Shown: one piece after another, positions 34,465 to 43,973 of the stretch | How the letters are laid out: every line of letters starts with the position of its first letter | Numbering within the stretch: the stretch's first letter is position 1 | NCBI RefSeq assembly: GCF_001905795.1 | Contig: NZ_LIXJ01000010.1 | Span: 164,881-228,880 of the forward strand | Length of the DNA: 64,000 nt | DNA from: Streptomyces sp. CB01580 | GTDB lineage: Bacteria > Actinomycetota > Actinomycetes > Streptomycetales > Streptomycetaceae | Direction: 5' to 3' | Notes under the pieces: model-generated | The model's database searches: none | What the model was told of the DNA's origin: nothing | What the model saw: only the letters and a program-made list of their open reading frames with translations | Program-made: the position numbers and the translations under genes

Positions 34465-34998
34465 TCACCCGCAGCCGCGCAGGTGCTCGCGCAGCCGGTC
34501 GAGGAACACCCGCTGCCCCGCCACGAGCCGCCGCTCCGCCTCCCGGGGAGCGCACCAGGCGAACCGGTCCACCTCCGGGAACTCCCGCAGCACACCGGAG
34601 CCCCTCGGCCACTCCATGGTGAACGTCCCCGGCACGGCCGCCGCCGGATCCACGTCCGCCTCCACCGCCCACACCACCACGGTCTTGCCGCCGGACTGCC
34701 GGACCTCGCCGAGCGCCACCCACGCACCGTCCGGCACCGCGTGACCGAACTCCTCCTCGAACTCCCGGCGGGCGGCGTCCCGCGGCTCCTCCTCCGGGCC
34801 GTACTCGCCCTTGGGGACCGACCAAGCGGCGTCCTCGCGTCCCGCCCAGAACGGGCCGCCCATGTGCGCGAGCAGCACCTCGAAACCGGCGCGGTCGTCC
34901 GTGGCCCGCACGCCCTCGGTCCGGTCGTCCGCGGTCCCGTCCGGACGGCGGAACAGGAGGAGGCCCGCACTGCGCCGGGCGCGTTTCGGAGATGGCAT
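34465..34998 (-). CDS. NUDIX hydrolase
   Basis: A 177-residue NUDIX enzyme. The Nudix box starts at the Gly of KGEYGPEEEPRDAARREF and continues EEEFGH, giving the GX5EX7REUXEEXGU pattern with the metal-binding glutamates intact. The N-terminal strand (SAGLLLFRR), DAAWSVPKGEYG and the C-terminal PEVDRFAWCAPREAERRLV place it in the ADP-ribose/NTP-type group found in many actinobacteria. Substrate is unknown. It is monocistronic and divergent from the large secreted phosphoesterase. Confidence 0.92.
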   Translation of the reverse strand: MPSPKRARRSAGLLLFRRPDGTADDRTEGVRATDDRAGFEVLLAHMGGPFWAGREDAAWSVPKGEYGPEEEPRDAARREFEEEFGHAVPDGAWVALGEVRQSGGKTVVVWAVEADVDPAAAVPGTFTMEWPRGSGVLREFPEVDRFAWCAPREAERRLVAGQRVFLDRLREHLRGCG

Positions 34999-35207
34999 GC
35001 CGTCAAGTCTGCGCCGCCCTGCGGCGGGCGGTCGCGGGCAGTGCCGCCGTCCAGGTGATCGTTCCCGTCACGGAGCCGACCCGACGTGTTCTCCCCGTGG
35101 TTCCCGAGTCCCTCTGGTGCGCGGCCCCCGGCGCGGGCCAGGCTGGCGGCCGACAGTGCCCCGCCCGTGGCCCGGGCCGGGCAACCGACGCAACCGCAGG
35201 AGGACTT

Positions 35208-38200
35208 GTGGCCCTTGGCACAGCCGGCAGGAGCACCGCATCACCCGGGGGAGCGGCACGGCGGCGCGGAAGGGCGACGCGTTCGCTCGTGCTGCTCGCG
35301 ACCGTGTCCGCGCTGACGGCCGGCGCGATCACGCCCGCCCTGGCCGACACGACCCCCGACCCCCGCCCCCGTACCGCGGCCGAGATCCTCAGACCCGTCG
35401 CCCCGCCGCCCGCGAGCGGCCCGGCGGGAAGGCCCCGCTCGGTCGTGGACGGCGACGGCATCGAGACCGCGCGCACCTCGCGCCCGATAGCCCCGGGCGT
35501 CCGCCTGGACTCGTACGACCGGCTCGAATCCGACAAGTGGCTGCGGGTCGACTCGCTCTCCGTCGACCTCGACGGCGACGGCGTGCGCGCCGACTACCTC
35601 TCCTCCGGCAAGGTCTCGCAACGGCGCACGGTCTCCGAGCTCGCCGCCGGGCACGACCCGGGCCGGGGCCGCCGCACCGTCGCCGCGATCAACGCCGACT
35701 TCTTCGACATCAACCAGACCGGGGCCCCGCAGGGCATCGGCATCAAGGACGGAGCCGTCGTCCAGTCACCGGCACCCGGCGTCGACCGGGCCGTCGGCAT
35801 CGGCCCCGGCGGCGCGGGCCGTATCCTGAACCTCTACTTCGAGGGGACGCTCACCCTGCCCTCGGGCAAGCGCCCGCTCACCGCCTACAACGCCGCCGAT
35901 GTGCCCGCCGGGGGAGTGGGCGCCTACACCTCCGCCTGGGGAAGCGCCGACCGCGCGCTGACCGTGGACGACGCCGCTCCCGTCGCCGAGGCCGTCGTAC
36001 GGGACGGCACGGTGGTCTCCGTGTCGGACACCCCCGGATCGGGAGACATCCCGGGCGACACCACCGTGCTGACCGGCCGTGAGGCCGGGGCCGCCGCACT
36101 GCGCGCCCTGAAACCCGGCGATCCGGTGTCCCTGACCTACCGGGCCCGCAGCGACGGCGGATCCGTGCCGCGCACCGCCGTCGGCGGCCGGGAACTCCTC
36201 GTCGTCGACGGGGTCGCCCAGAACCACGAGGGCGAGGGCAACAACACTGCCGCACCCCGCACCGCCGTCGGATTCTCCAGGGACGGCCGGACCATGCAGA
36301 TCATCACCGTCGACGGCCGACAGGCCGACAGCGGCGGCGTCACCCTCACCGAACTCGGGCTGATGATGCGCCGCGCCGGCTCGTACAGCGCGCTCAACCT
36401 CGACGGCGGCGGCTCCTCGACCCTCGTCGCACGGGAACCCGGGAGCGACGCGCTCCGCGTCGAGAACAGCCCGTCCGACGGCAGCGAACGCACCGTCCCC
36501 AACGGCCTCGCCCTCACCGCCCCCGACGGCAGCGGCCGGCTCAAGGGCTTCTGGGTCCAACCCCGCACCGCCGCCGCCGTCGCGCCGGGCGTCGACCCGG
36601 TCAGGGGCGGTCACCCCGACCGGGTCTTCCCCGGGCTGACCCGCCGCCTCACCGCGAGCGGATACGACGAGACGTACGGCCCCGCCGACGGCACCCCGCG
36701 CTGGCGGTCCGTACGCGGCTCGGTCGGCACCGTGGACCGGGGCGGCCTGTTCACCGCGCGGCACGGCGGCACCACCGAGATACGCGCCGAGAAGGGCGCC
36801 GCGCGCGGCGGCACCACCCTCACCGTCCTCGACGAACTGGCCCGCATCGAGCCGACCGCCCGGCGCATCGGCCTCGCCGACGCGAACGCCACCGGCACGT
36901 TCGGGATCGTCGGGCTCGACGCCCACGGCACCTCTGCCCCCGTCGAACCGCGCGACGTCTCCCTCGACTACGACCGGACGCTCCTGGACGTCCGGGACGA
37001 CGGCCGGGGCTCCTTCACCGTCACCTCGCGCACCGGGAGCGGCGCCGGGCGGATCAGGGCCACCGTCGCCGGCACCACCACCGTCCTCGCCGTCACCGTC
37101 GGCCTCGCCGAACAGGCCGTCTCCTCCTTCGACGACGCGGACTCCTGGACCTTCAGCCAGGCCCGGGCGAGCGGTTCCCTCTCCGCCACCCCCGACGGCC
37201 GCACCGGCACCGGGCTGAGACTCTCCTACGACTTCACGCAGTCCACCGCCACCCGCGCCGCCTACGCCGCCCCGCCCCGGCCGGTCACCGTACCCGGGCA
37301 GCCCCAGTCGTTCACGCTGTGGATCAAGGGCGACGGCAACGGCGCCTGGCCGACCCTGCACCTCAAGGACGCCGCCGGCTCCGACCAGTTGCTGCGCGGG
37401 CCGTACATCACCTGGACCGGCTGGCGGCAGGTCGCCTTCGCCGTGCCGCAAGGGGCCGCCACGCCGCTCACCGTGTCCCGCTTCTACCTCGCCGAGACGG
37501 CCGCCACCAAGCAGTACACGGGCGAGATCGTCGTCGACGACCTCACCGCCCAGGTCCCGCCCGCCGTCGACCTCCCCGAACAGGCCGCACCGGCCGACCC
37601 GCTGATCGACCCGGCGGCCGTGACCGGGCGGCGCGACTGGCGGTTCGCGGTGATGTCCGACGCCCAGTTCGTCGCGCGGGCCCCGGACAGCGACATCGTC
37701 GCCCAGGCACGGCGCACCCTGCGCGAGATCAAGGCGGCCCGCCCCGACTTCCTGGTCATCGACGGGGACCTCGTCGACGAGGGCTCGCCCGCGGACCTGG
37801 CGTTCGCCCGCCGCGTCCTCACCGAGGAACTCGGCGACGCACTGCCCTGGTACTACGTCCCGGGCAACCACGAGGTGATGGGCGGGAGCATCGACGACTT
37901 CGTCGACGAGTTCGGGCCCGCCCGGCGGACGTTCGACCACAAGGGCACCCGGGTGATCACCCTCGACACCTCCAGCCTCGGTCTGCGCGGCGGCGGCTTC
38001 GACCAGATCAAGGAGTTCCGCGCCCAGCTGGACGCGGCGGCGAAGGACCGGAACGTCGGCTCGGTCGTGCTGATCGAGCACGTGCCGCCGCGCGACCCGA
38101 CCGTGCAGAAGGGCAGCCAGCTCGGCGACCGCAAGGAGGCGGCCCTCGTCGAGCAGTGGCTCGCCGACTTCCGCCGCACGACGGGCAAGGGCGCGGCGTT

Positions 38201-38741
38201 CGTCGGCGGTCACGTCGGGGTGTTCCACGCCTCGCACGTCGACGGAGTGCCGTATCTGATCAACGGCAACTCCGGCAAGGCACCGGCCGGTCCCGCGGGC
38301 GAGGGCGGCTTCACCGGCTGGTCGCTGATCGGCGTGGATCGCGTCACCCCCGGTGAACAGGCCGCCGCCCGGCAGCGGCCGTGGCGGGGCGGCCCGGACT
38401 GGGTCTCCGTCCAGACCCGGGCCCATGTCGACGGGCTGTCGCTCGATGTGCCGACGGTCGTCGGGGCCGGGAGCCGTACGAAGGTCACGGCGACCGTCAC
38501 CCAGGGCTCCCGCGAGGTGCCCGTCGGCTTCCCGCTGTCCGCCGACTGGACCGGATCCCCGAACGTCCACATCGGCCGCGCGGACGACGCCCGCCACCGC
38601 CACACCGCGGTCCTCGACCCGTCGACCGGCACCCTCACCGCGCTCCGGCCCGGCACCGTCACGCTGGCCGTGACCGTCAACGGCACGACACGCAAGGCCG
38701 TGATCAGGATCGCGGCGGCCGAAGCCGCCCCGGCGGCCTGA
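35208..38741 (+). CDS. Secreted phosphodiester glycosidase (NAGPA) / metallophosphoesterase
   Basis: A 1177-residue exported protein. GTG 35208 follows AGGAGG; the signal peptide (RRRGRATRSLVLLATVSALTAGA, cleavage after about ALA-D) is clear. Domains: NAGPA/DUF2233 phosphodiester glycosidase (about 75-435, AAINADFFDINQTGAPQGIGI, SALNLDGGGSSTLVAR), Ig-like segments (about 440-640), a carbohydrate-binding-like jelly roll (about 645-790) and a calcineurin-like metallophosphoesterase (about 805-1055) with DAQF, IDGDLVDEG, YVPGNHEVMGG, EHVPPRD and GGHVGVFHAS metal ligands; a bacterial Ig-like tail follows. It probably removes sugar-phosphate decorations outside the cell to scavenge phosphate. No Pho-box was assigned. 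The domain order is known in other Streptomyces. Confidence 0.9.
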   Translation: MALGTAGRSTASPGGAARRRGRATRSLVLLATVSALTAGAITPALADTTPDPRPRTAAEILRPVAPPPASGPAGRPRSVVDGDGIETARTSRPIAPGVRLDSYDRLESDKWLRVDSLSVDLDGDGVRADYLSSGKVSQRRTVSELAAGHDPGRGRRTVAAINADFFDINQTGAPQGIGIKDGAVVQSPAPGVDRAVGIGPGGAGRILNLYFEGTLTLPSGKRPLTAYNAADVPAGGVGAYTSAWGSADRALTVDDAAPVAEAVVRDGTVVSVSDTPGSGDIPGDTTVLTGREAGAAALRALKPGDPVSLTYRARSDGGSVPRTAVGGRELLVVDGVAQNHEGEGNNTAAPRTAVGFSRDGRTMQIITVDGRQADSGGVTLTELGLMMRRAGSYSALNLDGGGSSTLVAREPGSDALRVENSPSDGSERTVPNGLALTAPDGSGRLKGFWVQPRTAAAVAPGVDPVRGGHPDRVFPGLTRRLTASGYDETYGPADGTPRWRSVRGSVGTVDRGGLFTARHGGTTEIRAEKGAARGGTTLTVLDELARIEPTARRIGLADANATGTFGIVGLDAHGTSAPVEPRDVSLDYDRTLLDVRDDGRGSFTVTSRTGSGAGRIRATVAGTTTVLAVTVGLAEQAVSSFDDADSWTFSQARASGSLSATPDGRTGTGLRLSYDFTQSTATRAAYAAPPRPVTVPGQPQSFTLWIKGDGNGAWPTLHLKDAAGSDQLLRGPYITWTGWRQVAFAVPQGAATPLTVSRFYLAETAATKQYTGEIVVDDLTAQVPPAVDLPEQAAPADPLIDPAAVTGRRDWRFAVMSDAQFVARAPDSDIVAQARRTLREIKAARPDFLVIDGDLVDEGSPADLAFARRVLTEELGDALPWYYVPGNHEVMGGSIDDFVDEFGPARRTFDHKGTRVITLDTSSLGLRGGGFDQIKEFRAQLDAAAKDRNVGSVVLIEHVPPRDPTVQKGSQLGDRKEAALVEQWLADFRRTTGKGAAFVGGHVGVFHASHVDGVPYLINGNSGKAPAGPAGEGGFTGWSLIGVDRVTPGEQAAARQRPWRGGPDWVSVQTRAHVDGLSLDVPTVVGAGSRTKVTATVTQGSREVPVGFPLSADWTGSPNVHIGRADDARHRHTAVLDPSTGTLTALRPGTVTLAVTVNGTTRKAVIRIAAAEAAPAA

Positions 38742-38758
38742 CCGGCCGGGCAACGTCC

Positions 38759-38807
38759 GGCCCGGGGCCGTCCCGCACCCGCCACGGGGGCGGGACGGCC
38801 CCGGGCC
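38759..38807. terminator. Strong bidirectional terminator hairpin
   Basis: A perfect 18-bp stem (38759-38776 with 38790-38807) and 13-base loop separate the convergent secreted phosphoesterase gene and the dha operon. Confidence 0.9.
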
Positions 38808-38813
38808 ACCCGC

Positions 38814-39224
38814 CTACACCTTGCGGTACGCGTACGCCTCCGAGGCCGCGGTCTCCACCGCGTCGACGTCCCCGCCCGCCGACGCGGTCACCACGGCGGC
38901 CACCGCACCCTCCAGGAACGGCGCGTCCACCAGCCGCGCGCCCTCGGGCAGTTCGTCGCCCTCGGCCAGCATCGACTTGACCGTCAGCACGGCACTGCCC
39001 AGATCGACCAGCAGCACCACGCCGACCCCCGAGTCCACCGAAGCGGCGGCCCCGGCGATCAGCTCCGCACTCGTGCCGAGCCCGCCCTCGGCGGCTCCGC
39101 CGGCGGCGGCGACCGGAGCGGTCGCGCCACCGGCCGCGAGCCCCTTGGCCAGCTCGGCGACCGACTCGGCCACCGGGCCGCTGTGCGAGACCAGCACGAT
39201 CCCGACCTGGTTCACGCCGCTCAC
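38814..39224 (-). CDS. dhaM: Dihydroxyacetone kinase phosphoryl donor subunit DhaM
   Basis: A 136-residue EIIA-mannose-like domain protein. The phospho-accepting His is in GIVLVSHSGPVAESVAEL, and VGVVLLVDLGSAVLTVKSMLAE is the second conserved block. It carries only the EIIA-like domain, without the HPr and EI-like extensions of E. coli DhaM, so it must receive phosphate from general PTS proteins. Start GTG 39224 overlaps the dhaL stop (GTGA). With DhaL and DhaK it phosphorylates dihydroxyacetone from glycerol or sugar catabolism. Confidence 0.9.
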   Translation of the reverse strand: MSGVNQVGIVLVSHSGPVAESVAELAKGLAAGGATAPVAAAGGAAEGGLGTSAELIAGAAASVDSGVGVVLLVDLGSAVLTVKSMLAEGDELPEGARLVDAPFLEGAVAAVVTASAGGDVDAVETAASEAYAYRKV

Positions 39225-39835
39225 GCCCCGCCTCCGTCCGCCCCGGCCGTCTCGGCGAGCGCGGCGATCAGCAGGGCGGAGGACGTCGCCCCCGGATCCT
39301 GGTGCCCGATGCTGCGCTCGCCCAGATAGCTCGCCCTGCCCTTGCGCGCCTGCAGCGGCACCGTCGCCAGCGCCCCCTCCTCGGCGGCCTTCCGGGCCTC
39401 CTCGAACGATGTCCTGAGCGCGTCGGCCGCCGGCAGCAGCGCGTCGAGCATCGTCTTGTCCCCGGCCTGTGCCCCGCCGAGCTGGGCCACGGCCGCGACG
39501 CCCACCCCGAGCGCCTCCGCCAGCTGCTGCGGCGTCACCTCGGGCTCGTCGCCCAGGGCCTTTCCGGTGCGACGCAGCAGCGTCCCGTACAACGGCCCCG
39601 AGGCCCCGCCGACCGTCGACACCAGCTGCCGCCCGGCGAGCATCAGCACGGCTCCCGGGGTCGCGGGCGCCTCCCTGCCCAGGACCGCGGTCACGGCGGT
39701 GAACCCGCGCCGCATGTTGGTGCCGTGATCGGCGTCCCCGATCGCCGAGTCGAGTTCGGTGAGACGGTCCGCCTCGCGGTCCACGGCATTCGCGGCCGTG
39801 GTCATCCAACGGTGGAAGAAACCGGCGTCGAGCAC
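39221..39835 (-). CDS. dhaL: Dihydroxyacetone kinase ADP-binding subunit DhaL
   Basis: A 204-residue all-helical DhaL. Metal/ADP-binding aspartates are visible in ELDSAIGDADHGTNMRRGF, the nucleotide loop in VGGASGPLYGTLLRR, and the C-terminal GRASYLGERSIGHQDPGATS is diagnostic. Start GTG 39835 with AAGGAG five bases upstream; the nearby ATG at 39837 is out of frame. Bound ADP is rephosphorylated by DhaM and the phosphate is passed to dihydroxyacetone on DhaK. It is the middle gene of dhaKLM. Confidence 0.95.
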   Translation of the reverse strand: MLDAGFFHRWMTTAANAVDREADRLTELDSAIGDADHGTNMRRGFTAVTAVLGREAPATPGAVLMLAGRQLVSTVGGASGPLYGTLLRRTGKALGDEPEVTPQQLAEALGVGVAAVAQLGGAQAGDKTMLDALLPAADALRTSFEEARKAAEEGALATVPLQARKGRASYLGERSIGHQDPGATSSALLIAALAETAGADGGGA

Positions 39836-39866
39836 ATGATCTCCTTGTCGTCGGGTTGTCGTCGGG

Positions 39867-40859
39867 TCAACGGCCCCAGCGCAGCGCGGGCGTCTCCACC
39901 GGCGCGTCCCAGAGGCGCAGCAACTCCTCGTCCACCTGGCAGACCGTCACCGAACAGCCCGCCATGTCGAGCGAGGTCACATAGTTCCCCACGAGCGTAC
40001 GAGCCACCACGACCCCCCGCCCGGACAGCGCCCGTTGCACCTCGGCATTGAACCCGTACAGCTCCAGCAGCGGTGTCGCGCCCATGCCGTTGACCAGGAC
40101 GATCACCGGCGCCGTCGGCCGCAGGTCGTCGAGCACCGCGTCCACCGAGAAGTCCGCGATCTCGCGGGACGTCATCATGGGACGCCGCTCCCGTCCCGGC
40201 TCGCCGTGGATCCCGATGCCCAGCTCCAGCTCGCCCGGCGGCAGGTCGAAGGTGGGGGATCCCTTGGCGGGTGTGGTGACGGCACCGAGCGCCACGCCGA
40301 AACTCCGTGAGGAATCGTTCACTCGGCGGGCCACGGCCGCCACCTGTTCCAGCGGCGCCCCCTCGTCGGCCGCCGCCCCGGCGATCTTCTCCACGAACAG
40401 GGTGGCGCCGGTGCCCCGGCGCCCCGCCGTGTAGAGGCTGTCGGTCACCGCGACGTCGTCGTCGACGACCACCTGCGTGACCCGCACCCCCTCGTCCTCG
40501 GCGAGCTCGGCGGCCATCTCGAAGTTCAGCACGTCACCGGTGTAGTTCTTGACGACGAACAGCACCCCCGCGCCGCCGTCCACCGCGGCGGCGGCCCGTA
40601 CCATCTGGTCCGGCACCGGAGAGGTGAACACCTCGCCCGGGCAGGCGGCGGACAGCATGCCGGGGCCGACGAACCCGGCGTGCAACGGCTCGTGACCGGA
40701 GCCGCCCCCGGAGACGAGCGCCACCTTCCCGGCCACGGGCGCGTCCCGCCGCACGACGACGCGGTTCCCGACGTCGACGGCCAGCCCGGGATGAGCGGCG
40801 GCCATACCGCGCAGCGCGTCCGCGACGACGGTTTCCGGGGCATTGATCAGCATTCTCAA
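39867..40859 (-). CDS. dhaK: Dihydroxyacetone kinase substrate-binding subunit DhaK
   Basis: A 330-residue DhaK. SGGGSGHEPLHAGFVGPGMLSAACPGEVFTSP contains the region around the substrate-binding site, and the covalent hemiaminal His is in the family segment LGIGIHGEPG near residue 218. The C-terminal VIVLVNGMGATPLLELYGF is typical. The start is most likely TTG 40859: AGGAGG is then five bases upstream, while ATG 40853 would be eleven away. It is first gene of the dhaKLM operon. Confidence 0.95.
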   Translation of the reverse strand: MRMLINAPETVVADALRGMAAAHPGLAVDVGNRVVVRRDAPVAGKVALVSGGGSGHEPLHAGFVGPGMLSAACPGEVFTSPVPDQMVRAAAAVDGGAGVLFVVKNYTGDVLNFEMAAELAEDEGVRVTQVVVDDDVAVTDSLYTAGRRGTGATLFVEKIAGAAADEGAPLEQVAAVARRVNDSSRSFGVALGAVTTPAKGSPTFDLPPGELELGIGIHGEPGRERRPMMTSREIADFSVDAVLDDLRPTAPVIVLVNGMGATPLLELYGFNAEVQRALSGRGVVVARTLVGNYVTSLDMAGCSVTVCQVDEELLRLWDAPVETPALRWGR

Positions 40860-41067
40860 CGGAGCCTCCTAGCGAGGGTGGCGGGCTGTCGCTGAACCGC
40901 AGCCGACTCTACTGAGGGAGGGTCACATTGCGGGGGAGGTCGACGGACGGATGTTTGACCCGATGCCGAGGGAGCCCCCGCGCACGGGGAACGGGGGAGC
41001 CCCGGCCCACGAGGAACGGGGCTGCCCCGACGTGCGGCGGACGAACAAGGGGAATCGTCCGTTCCGG
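40860..41067. other. Intergenic region upstream of dhaK
   Basis: 208 bp, no supported gene. It contains imperfect short direct repeats (CACGGGGAACGGGG near 40983, CACGAGGAACGGGG near 41009) of unknown meaning and must include the dha promoter on the reverse strand. Confidence 0.5.
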
Positions 41068-41433
41068 TCAGCCCAGGACGCTGGGCCGGTCGATCACCCA
41101 CAGCCATGTGCCGTCGGACTGGCGGCGGGCCACCTCGACCGTGGCGTCCTTCCCGTCGGCCAACTGCACCGAAGTGAGCGCCAAGTCGCCGTGATGCAGC
41201 GTACGTTGCTGTTCACCATGCTGGACGACGGGCCGGTCGGCCGTGAATCCCTCGTAGGCCCTGCGGATCTCCCGCTCGCCGGTCGCCACCGTGCCGTCGG
41301 GGAGGGCCAGGACCGCGCCGGGTTCGTACAGCGCGACGAGGCCGTCGACGTCGCCCGTGTTGAGTCTCTCGACCACGAAACGGCTGAGGTCCTCGGGCTC
41401 GACGGCCCGCTCGCGCGACCTGTCACCGCTCAT
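41068..41433 (-). CDS. SnoaL-like/DUF4440 (SgcJ-EcaC type) protein
   Basis: A 121-residue cone-fold protein of the NTF2/SnoaL superfamily: FVVERLNTGDVDGLVALYEPGAVLALPDGTVATGEREIRRAYEGF, then ALTSVQLADGKDATVEVARRQSDGTWLWVIDRPSVLG. Members include ketosteroid-isomerase-like enzymes and many non-enzymatic stress proteins. ATG 41433 has GGGAG upstream at good spacing; ATG 41442 would leave none. It is divergent from the DUF711 gene. No active-site claim is possible. Confidence 0.82.
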   Translation of the reverse strand: MSGDRSRERAVEPEDLSRFVVERLNTGDVDGLVALYEPGAVLALPDGTVATGEREIRRAYEGFTADRPVVQHGEQQRTLHHGDLALTSVQLADGKDATVEVARRQSDGTWLWVIDRPSVLG

Positions 41434-41568
41434 GTCCCGCATCTCCCTGTCAGGTCCGTCCGGCCCGGGAACAGCACCCGGCCCCGTGATCCTGGCAGGT
41501 GGCGCGCCCCGCTCCCGGCAGCCGACACCCACGTTCATTCGAACGCGTGAACTCGCGAGGAGAAGATC

Positions 41569-42738
41569 ATGTACAGGCCACTGATACGCACCGTCACGCT
41601 CGGGGTCGCCGAGCCCCATCCGATTCCGGAGGCGGTCGTCGAGGAGAAGGCCCTGCTCCTCCGACGGGCGGAAGCGGCCTTCCGTGCGGCCGGGTACGAG
41701 GTCCAGACCGTACGGCTGTCGACCCGGTCCGTCTTCGCCGACCTCGCGGGACGGACGCCGTCGGACATCGTCTCCTACGCCCACCGCCTGCAGACCGTCC
41801 TCGACGGAGTCGGGATCGGCTACTGCTCGCTGGGTCCGGCGGACGCGGCCGATCCCGCCTTCCCGCTGCACACCCTCGACACCGTCGGGGACCTGCTGAT
41901 CGGCGCGGAGGCGCTGAGCTGCACCGTGAGCACGGGAACGCTGCGGCACGGGGTCCGCTGCGAGGCGTCCGAACCCGTGGCGCGGATCGTCCGCAGGCTC
42001 GCCGAGGAGACGGACCAGGGGCTGGGGAACTTCCGCTTCGCCATGGTGGCCTGTGTCGATCCCGGCGGGCCCTTCTTTCCCGCGGCCCACCACGAAGGGC
42101 CTTCGTCCCTCACGGTCGGCCTGCAGGGCGCGGGAATCGTCGCGGAGGCGCTGCGGGAGGTCGGCCGTCTCGATCCCGCCGCCATCACGCGCCGGGTCGG
42201 GCGGGCGCTGAGCGAACACGCCGCGCCCGTGGTGGACATCGCCGAGCGGATCTGCGAGGAGACGGGCCCGGCGTACGGCGGCATCGACCTGTCGCCCGCG
42301 CCCGCGGGCGACGACAGCATCGCCGCGGCCATGGAGCTCTGCCTGCCCGGACCGCTGGGCGGCCCCGGAACGATGGCCGTCACCGCGGCACTCACCGAGG
42401 CGATCCGGAGCACGGGCCTGACCACCTGCGGCTACAACGGGGTGATGCTCCCGGTCATGGAGGACACCCGGCTCGCGCAGCGCTGGCACGAGGGCACGGT
42501 CGACGCCCAGCGGCTGCTGGCCTGTTCGGCGGTGTGCGGCACCGGACTCGACACCGTTCCCCTGCCCGGCGACACCCCCGAGGAGGAGATCGCGGGGCTT
42601 CTGACCGACGTGGCCGCCATGGCCGTACGCCTCGGGAAACCGCTGTCGGCCCGTCTCTTTCCCGTACCCGGCAAGAAGGCCGGCGACCGGACGACGTTCT
42701 CCTCCCCCTATCTGGTGAACACCACTCTCAGGCGCTGA
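41569..42738 (+). CDS. DUF711 (UPF0210) family protein
   Basis: A 389-residue member of the DUF711/UPF0210 family. Recognisable blocks are the N-terminal IRTVTLGV, GIGYCSLGPADA, TVSTGTLRHGVRCEASEPVARIVRRLA, NFRFAMVACVDPGGPFFPAAHHEG, PAYGGIDLSPAPAGDDSIAAAME and TTCGYNGVMLPVMEDTRLAQR. Family function is unknown. ATG 41569 follows GCGAGGAGAAG. A perfect palindrome 58 bp after the stop probably ends its transcript, so it may not belong to the NRPS operon that starts 190 bp downstream. Confidence 0.88.
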   Translation: MYRPLIRTVTLGVAEPHPIPEAVVEEKALLLRRAEAAFRAAGYEVQTVRLSTRSVFADLAGRTPSDIVSYAHRLQTVLDGVGIGYCSLGPADAADPAFPLHTLDTVGDLLIGAEALSCTVSTGTLRHGVRCEASEPVARIVRRLAEETDQGLGNFRFAMVACVDPGGPFFPAAHHEGPSSLTVGLQGAGIVAEALREVGRLDPAAITRRVGRALSEHAAPVVDIAERICEETGPAYGGIDLSPAPAGDDSIAAAMELCLPGPLGGPGTMAVTAALTEAIRSTGLTTCGYNGVMLPVMEDTRLAQRWHEGTVDAQRLLACSAVCGTGLDTVPLPGDTPEEEIAGLLTDVAAMAVRLGKPLSARLFPVPGKKAGDRTTFSSPYLVNTTLRR

Positions 42739-42795
42739 GCACCGTCCCGCAATACCCGGCGGACCGGTGATCCCGGACGAAGACAATCCCCACCA

Positions 42796-42829
42796 GCTTG
42801 TTCTGTCCCGCCGGCGGGACAGAACAAGC
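42796..42829. terminator. Perfect 34-bp palindrome, terminator-like
   Basis: The sequence is fully self-complementary over 34 bp, with core CTGTCCCGCCGGCGGGACAG. It lies 58 bp after the DUF711 stop and 101 bp before the LLM oxidoreductase start. The same 20-bp core recurs at 63743-63762 beyond the other end of the cluster. Terminator or protein-binding site cannot be distinguished by sequence. Confidence 0.8.
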
Positions 42830-42929
42830 AACATGGTTGACGGCTCCCGGACGACAGTGCAGGGTCGGCGGCGACGAGTTCGACGCGATGCGATGTTCTT
42901 TTCCGCAGAGACGCGTTCCGGAGGCGGGC

Positions 42930-43946
42930 ATGAAGTTCGGAATCGGAATCGGGCGCACCCTCACGGCCCGCGAATCGGCGAAACTGGCACGACAGGCCGA
43001 CGAATTGGGGTATGAACACTGCACATTCATTGATTCACAGAACCTCTGCCGCGACTCGACCGCGATGATGGCCCTGGCCGCGGCGGCGACGACCCGAATA
43101 CGCATAGGTCAGGCGGTCACCAACCCGTACACCCGGCACGCCTCCGTGCTGGCCAATGTGATCGCGACCCTGGACGAGATCTCGGAGGGTCGGATATTCC
43201 TCGGCATCGGCGCCGGAGGAAGTGCCGTCGCCATGGTCGGAAAGAAGCCGCGGCCGCTCACGGAACTCGCCGAATACGTCCAGTTCTTCCGGGACTTCAC
43301 CGGCGGAAAGGAAACCGAATGGCAGGGCCTGCCCATGCGTTCGGAGTGGGCCGAGCGCGAGATACCGGTCCTCATCGGCACCCACGGCGCCAAGAGCTGC
43401 CGGCTCGCCGGAAGAATCGCGGACGGGGTGTTCCTGCCCGGCCTCTCACCCGAGATCACCACATGGAAACGGGCACGCGTCGCCGAGGGCGCGCGGAGCG
43501 CCGGGCGTGAACTCGCCGATCTCGACGTGTGGTCACGCGGCACGGTGTTCGTGCACGACGACGTGGACGAGGCGCGCGAATACCTGCGCTCCTACGCCGC
43601 CACCTCGGCGTACTTCCTCTGGCGCTCGGTGCTCAGCCGCACCACCCCCGAGTCCGAGGAACTGGCCGCCATGCTCCCCGACGCGGTGCTGTCGGACATG
43701 GCCGCCCTGGCCGAGCGCTACGACTGGTACCAGCACGAGGTCGTGGGCGCCCCGCACGCCGCCGAACTCTCGGACCGCCTCATCGACTGCTTCGCGATCT
43801 ACGGTCCGCCCTCCCGGTGCGTCGACCGGCTCCAGGAACTGCGCGAGACCGGAGCCGATCAGGTCTCCCTGGTGCTCTACGGGGTCCCGGACCAGACGGC
43901 CATGATCAGCCGCTTCGTCGAGGACGTCGCCGCCCGTCTCGGGTGA
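42930..43946 (+). CDS. LLM-class flavin/F420-dependent oxidoreductase
   Basis: A 338-residue luciferase-like TIM-barrel protein. MKFGIGIGRTLTARESAKLARQADELGYEHCTFID, TTRIRIGQAVTNPYTRHASVLANVIATLDEISEGRIFLGIGAGGS and EREIPVLIGTHGAKSCRLAGRIADGVFL are characteristic of the methylene-tetrahydromethanopterin reductase-like branch, often F420-dependent. ATG 42930 follows GGAGGCGGG. It is the first gene of the NRPS operon, 27 bp before the tautomerase; a redox tailoring role is inferred. Its 5' part is slightly less GC-rich than neighbours. Confidence 0.9.
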   Translation: MKFGIGIGRTLTARESAKLARQADELGYEHCTFIDSQNLCRDSTAMMALAAAATTRIRIGQAVTNPYTRHASVLANVIATLDEISEGRIFLGIGAGGSAVAMVGKKPRPLTELAEYVQFFRDFTGGKETEWQGLPMRSEWAEREIPVLIGTHGAKSCRLAGRIADGVFLPGLSPEITTWKRARVAEGARSAGRELADLDVWSRGTVFVHDDVDEAREYLRSYAATSAYFLWRSVLSRTTPESEELAAMLPDAVLSDMAALAERYDWYQHEVVGAPHAAELSDRLIDCFAIYGPPSRCVDRLQELRETGADQVSLVLYGVPDQTAMISRFVEDVAARLG

Positions 43947-43973
43947 CGCGCGACGCCGAGTGGAAGGAACCCC

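Noticed and set aside
41569..42738. DUF711 gene as first gene of the NRPS operon
   Set aside because: It is separated by 191 bp containing a perfect terminator-like palindrome, so membership is not supported by the sequence.
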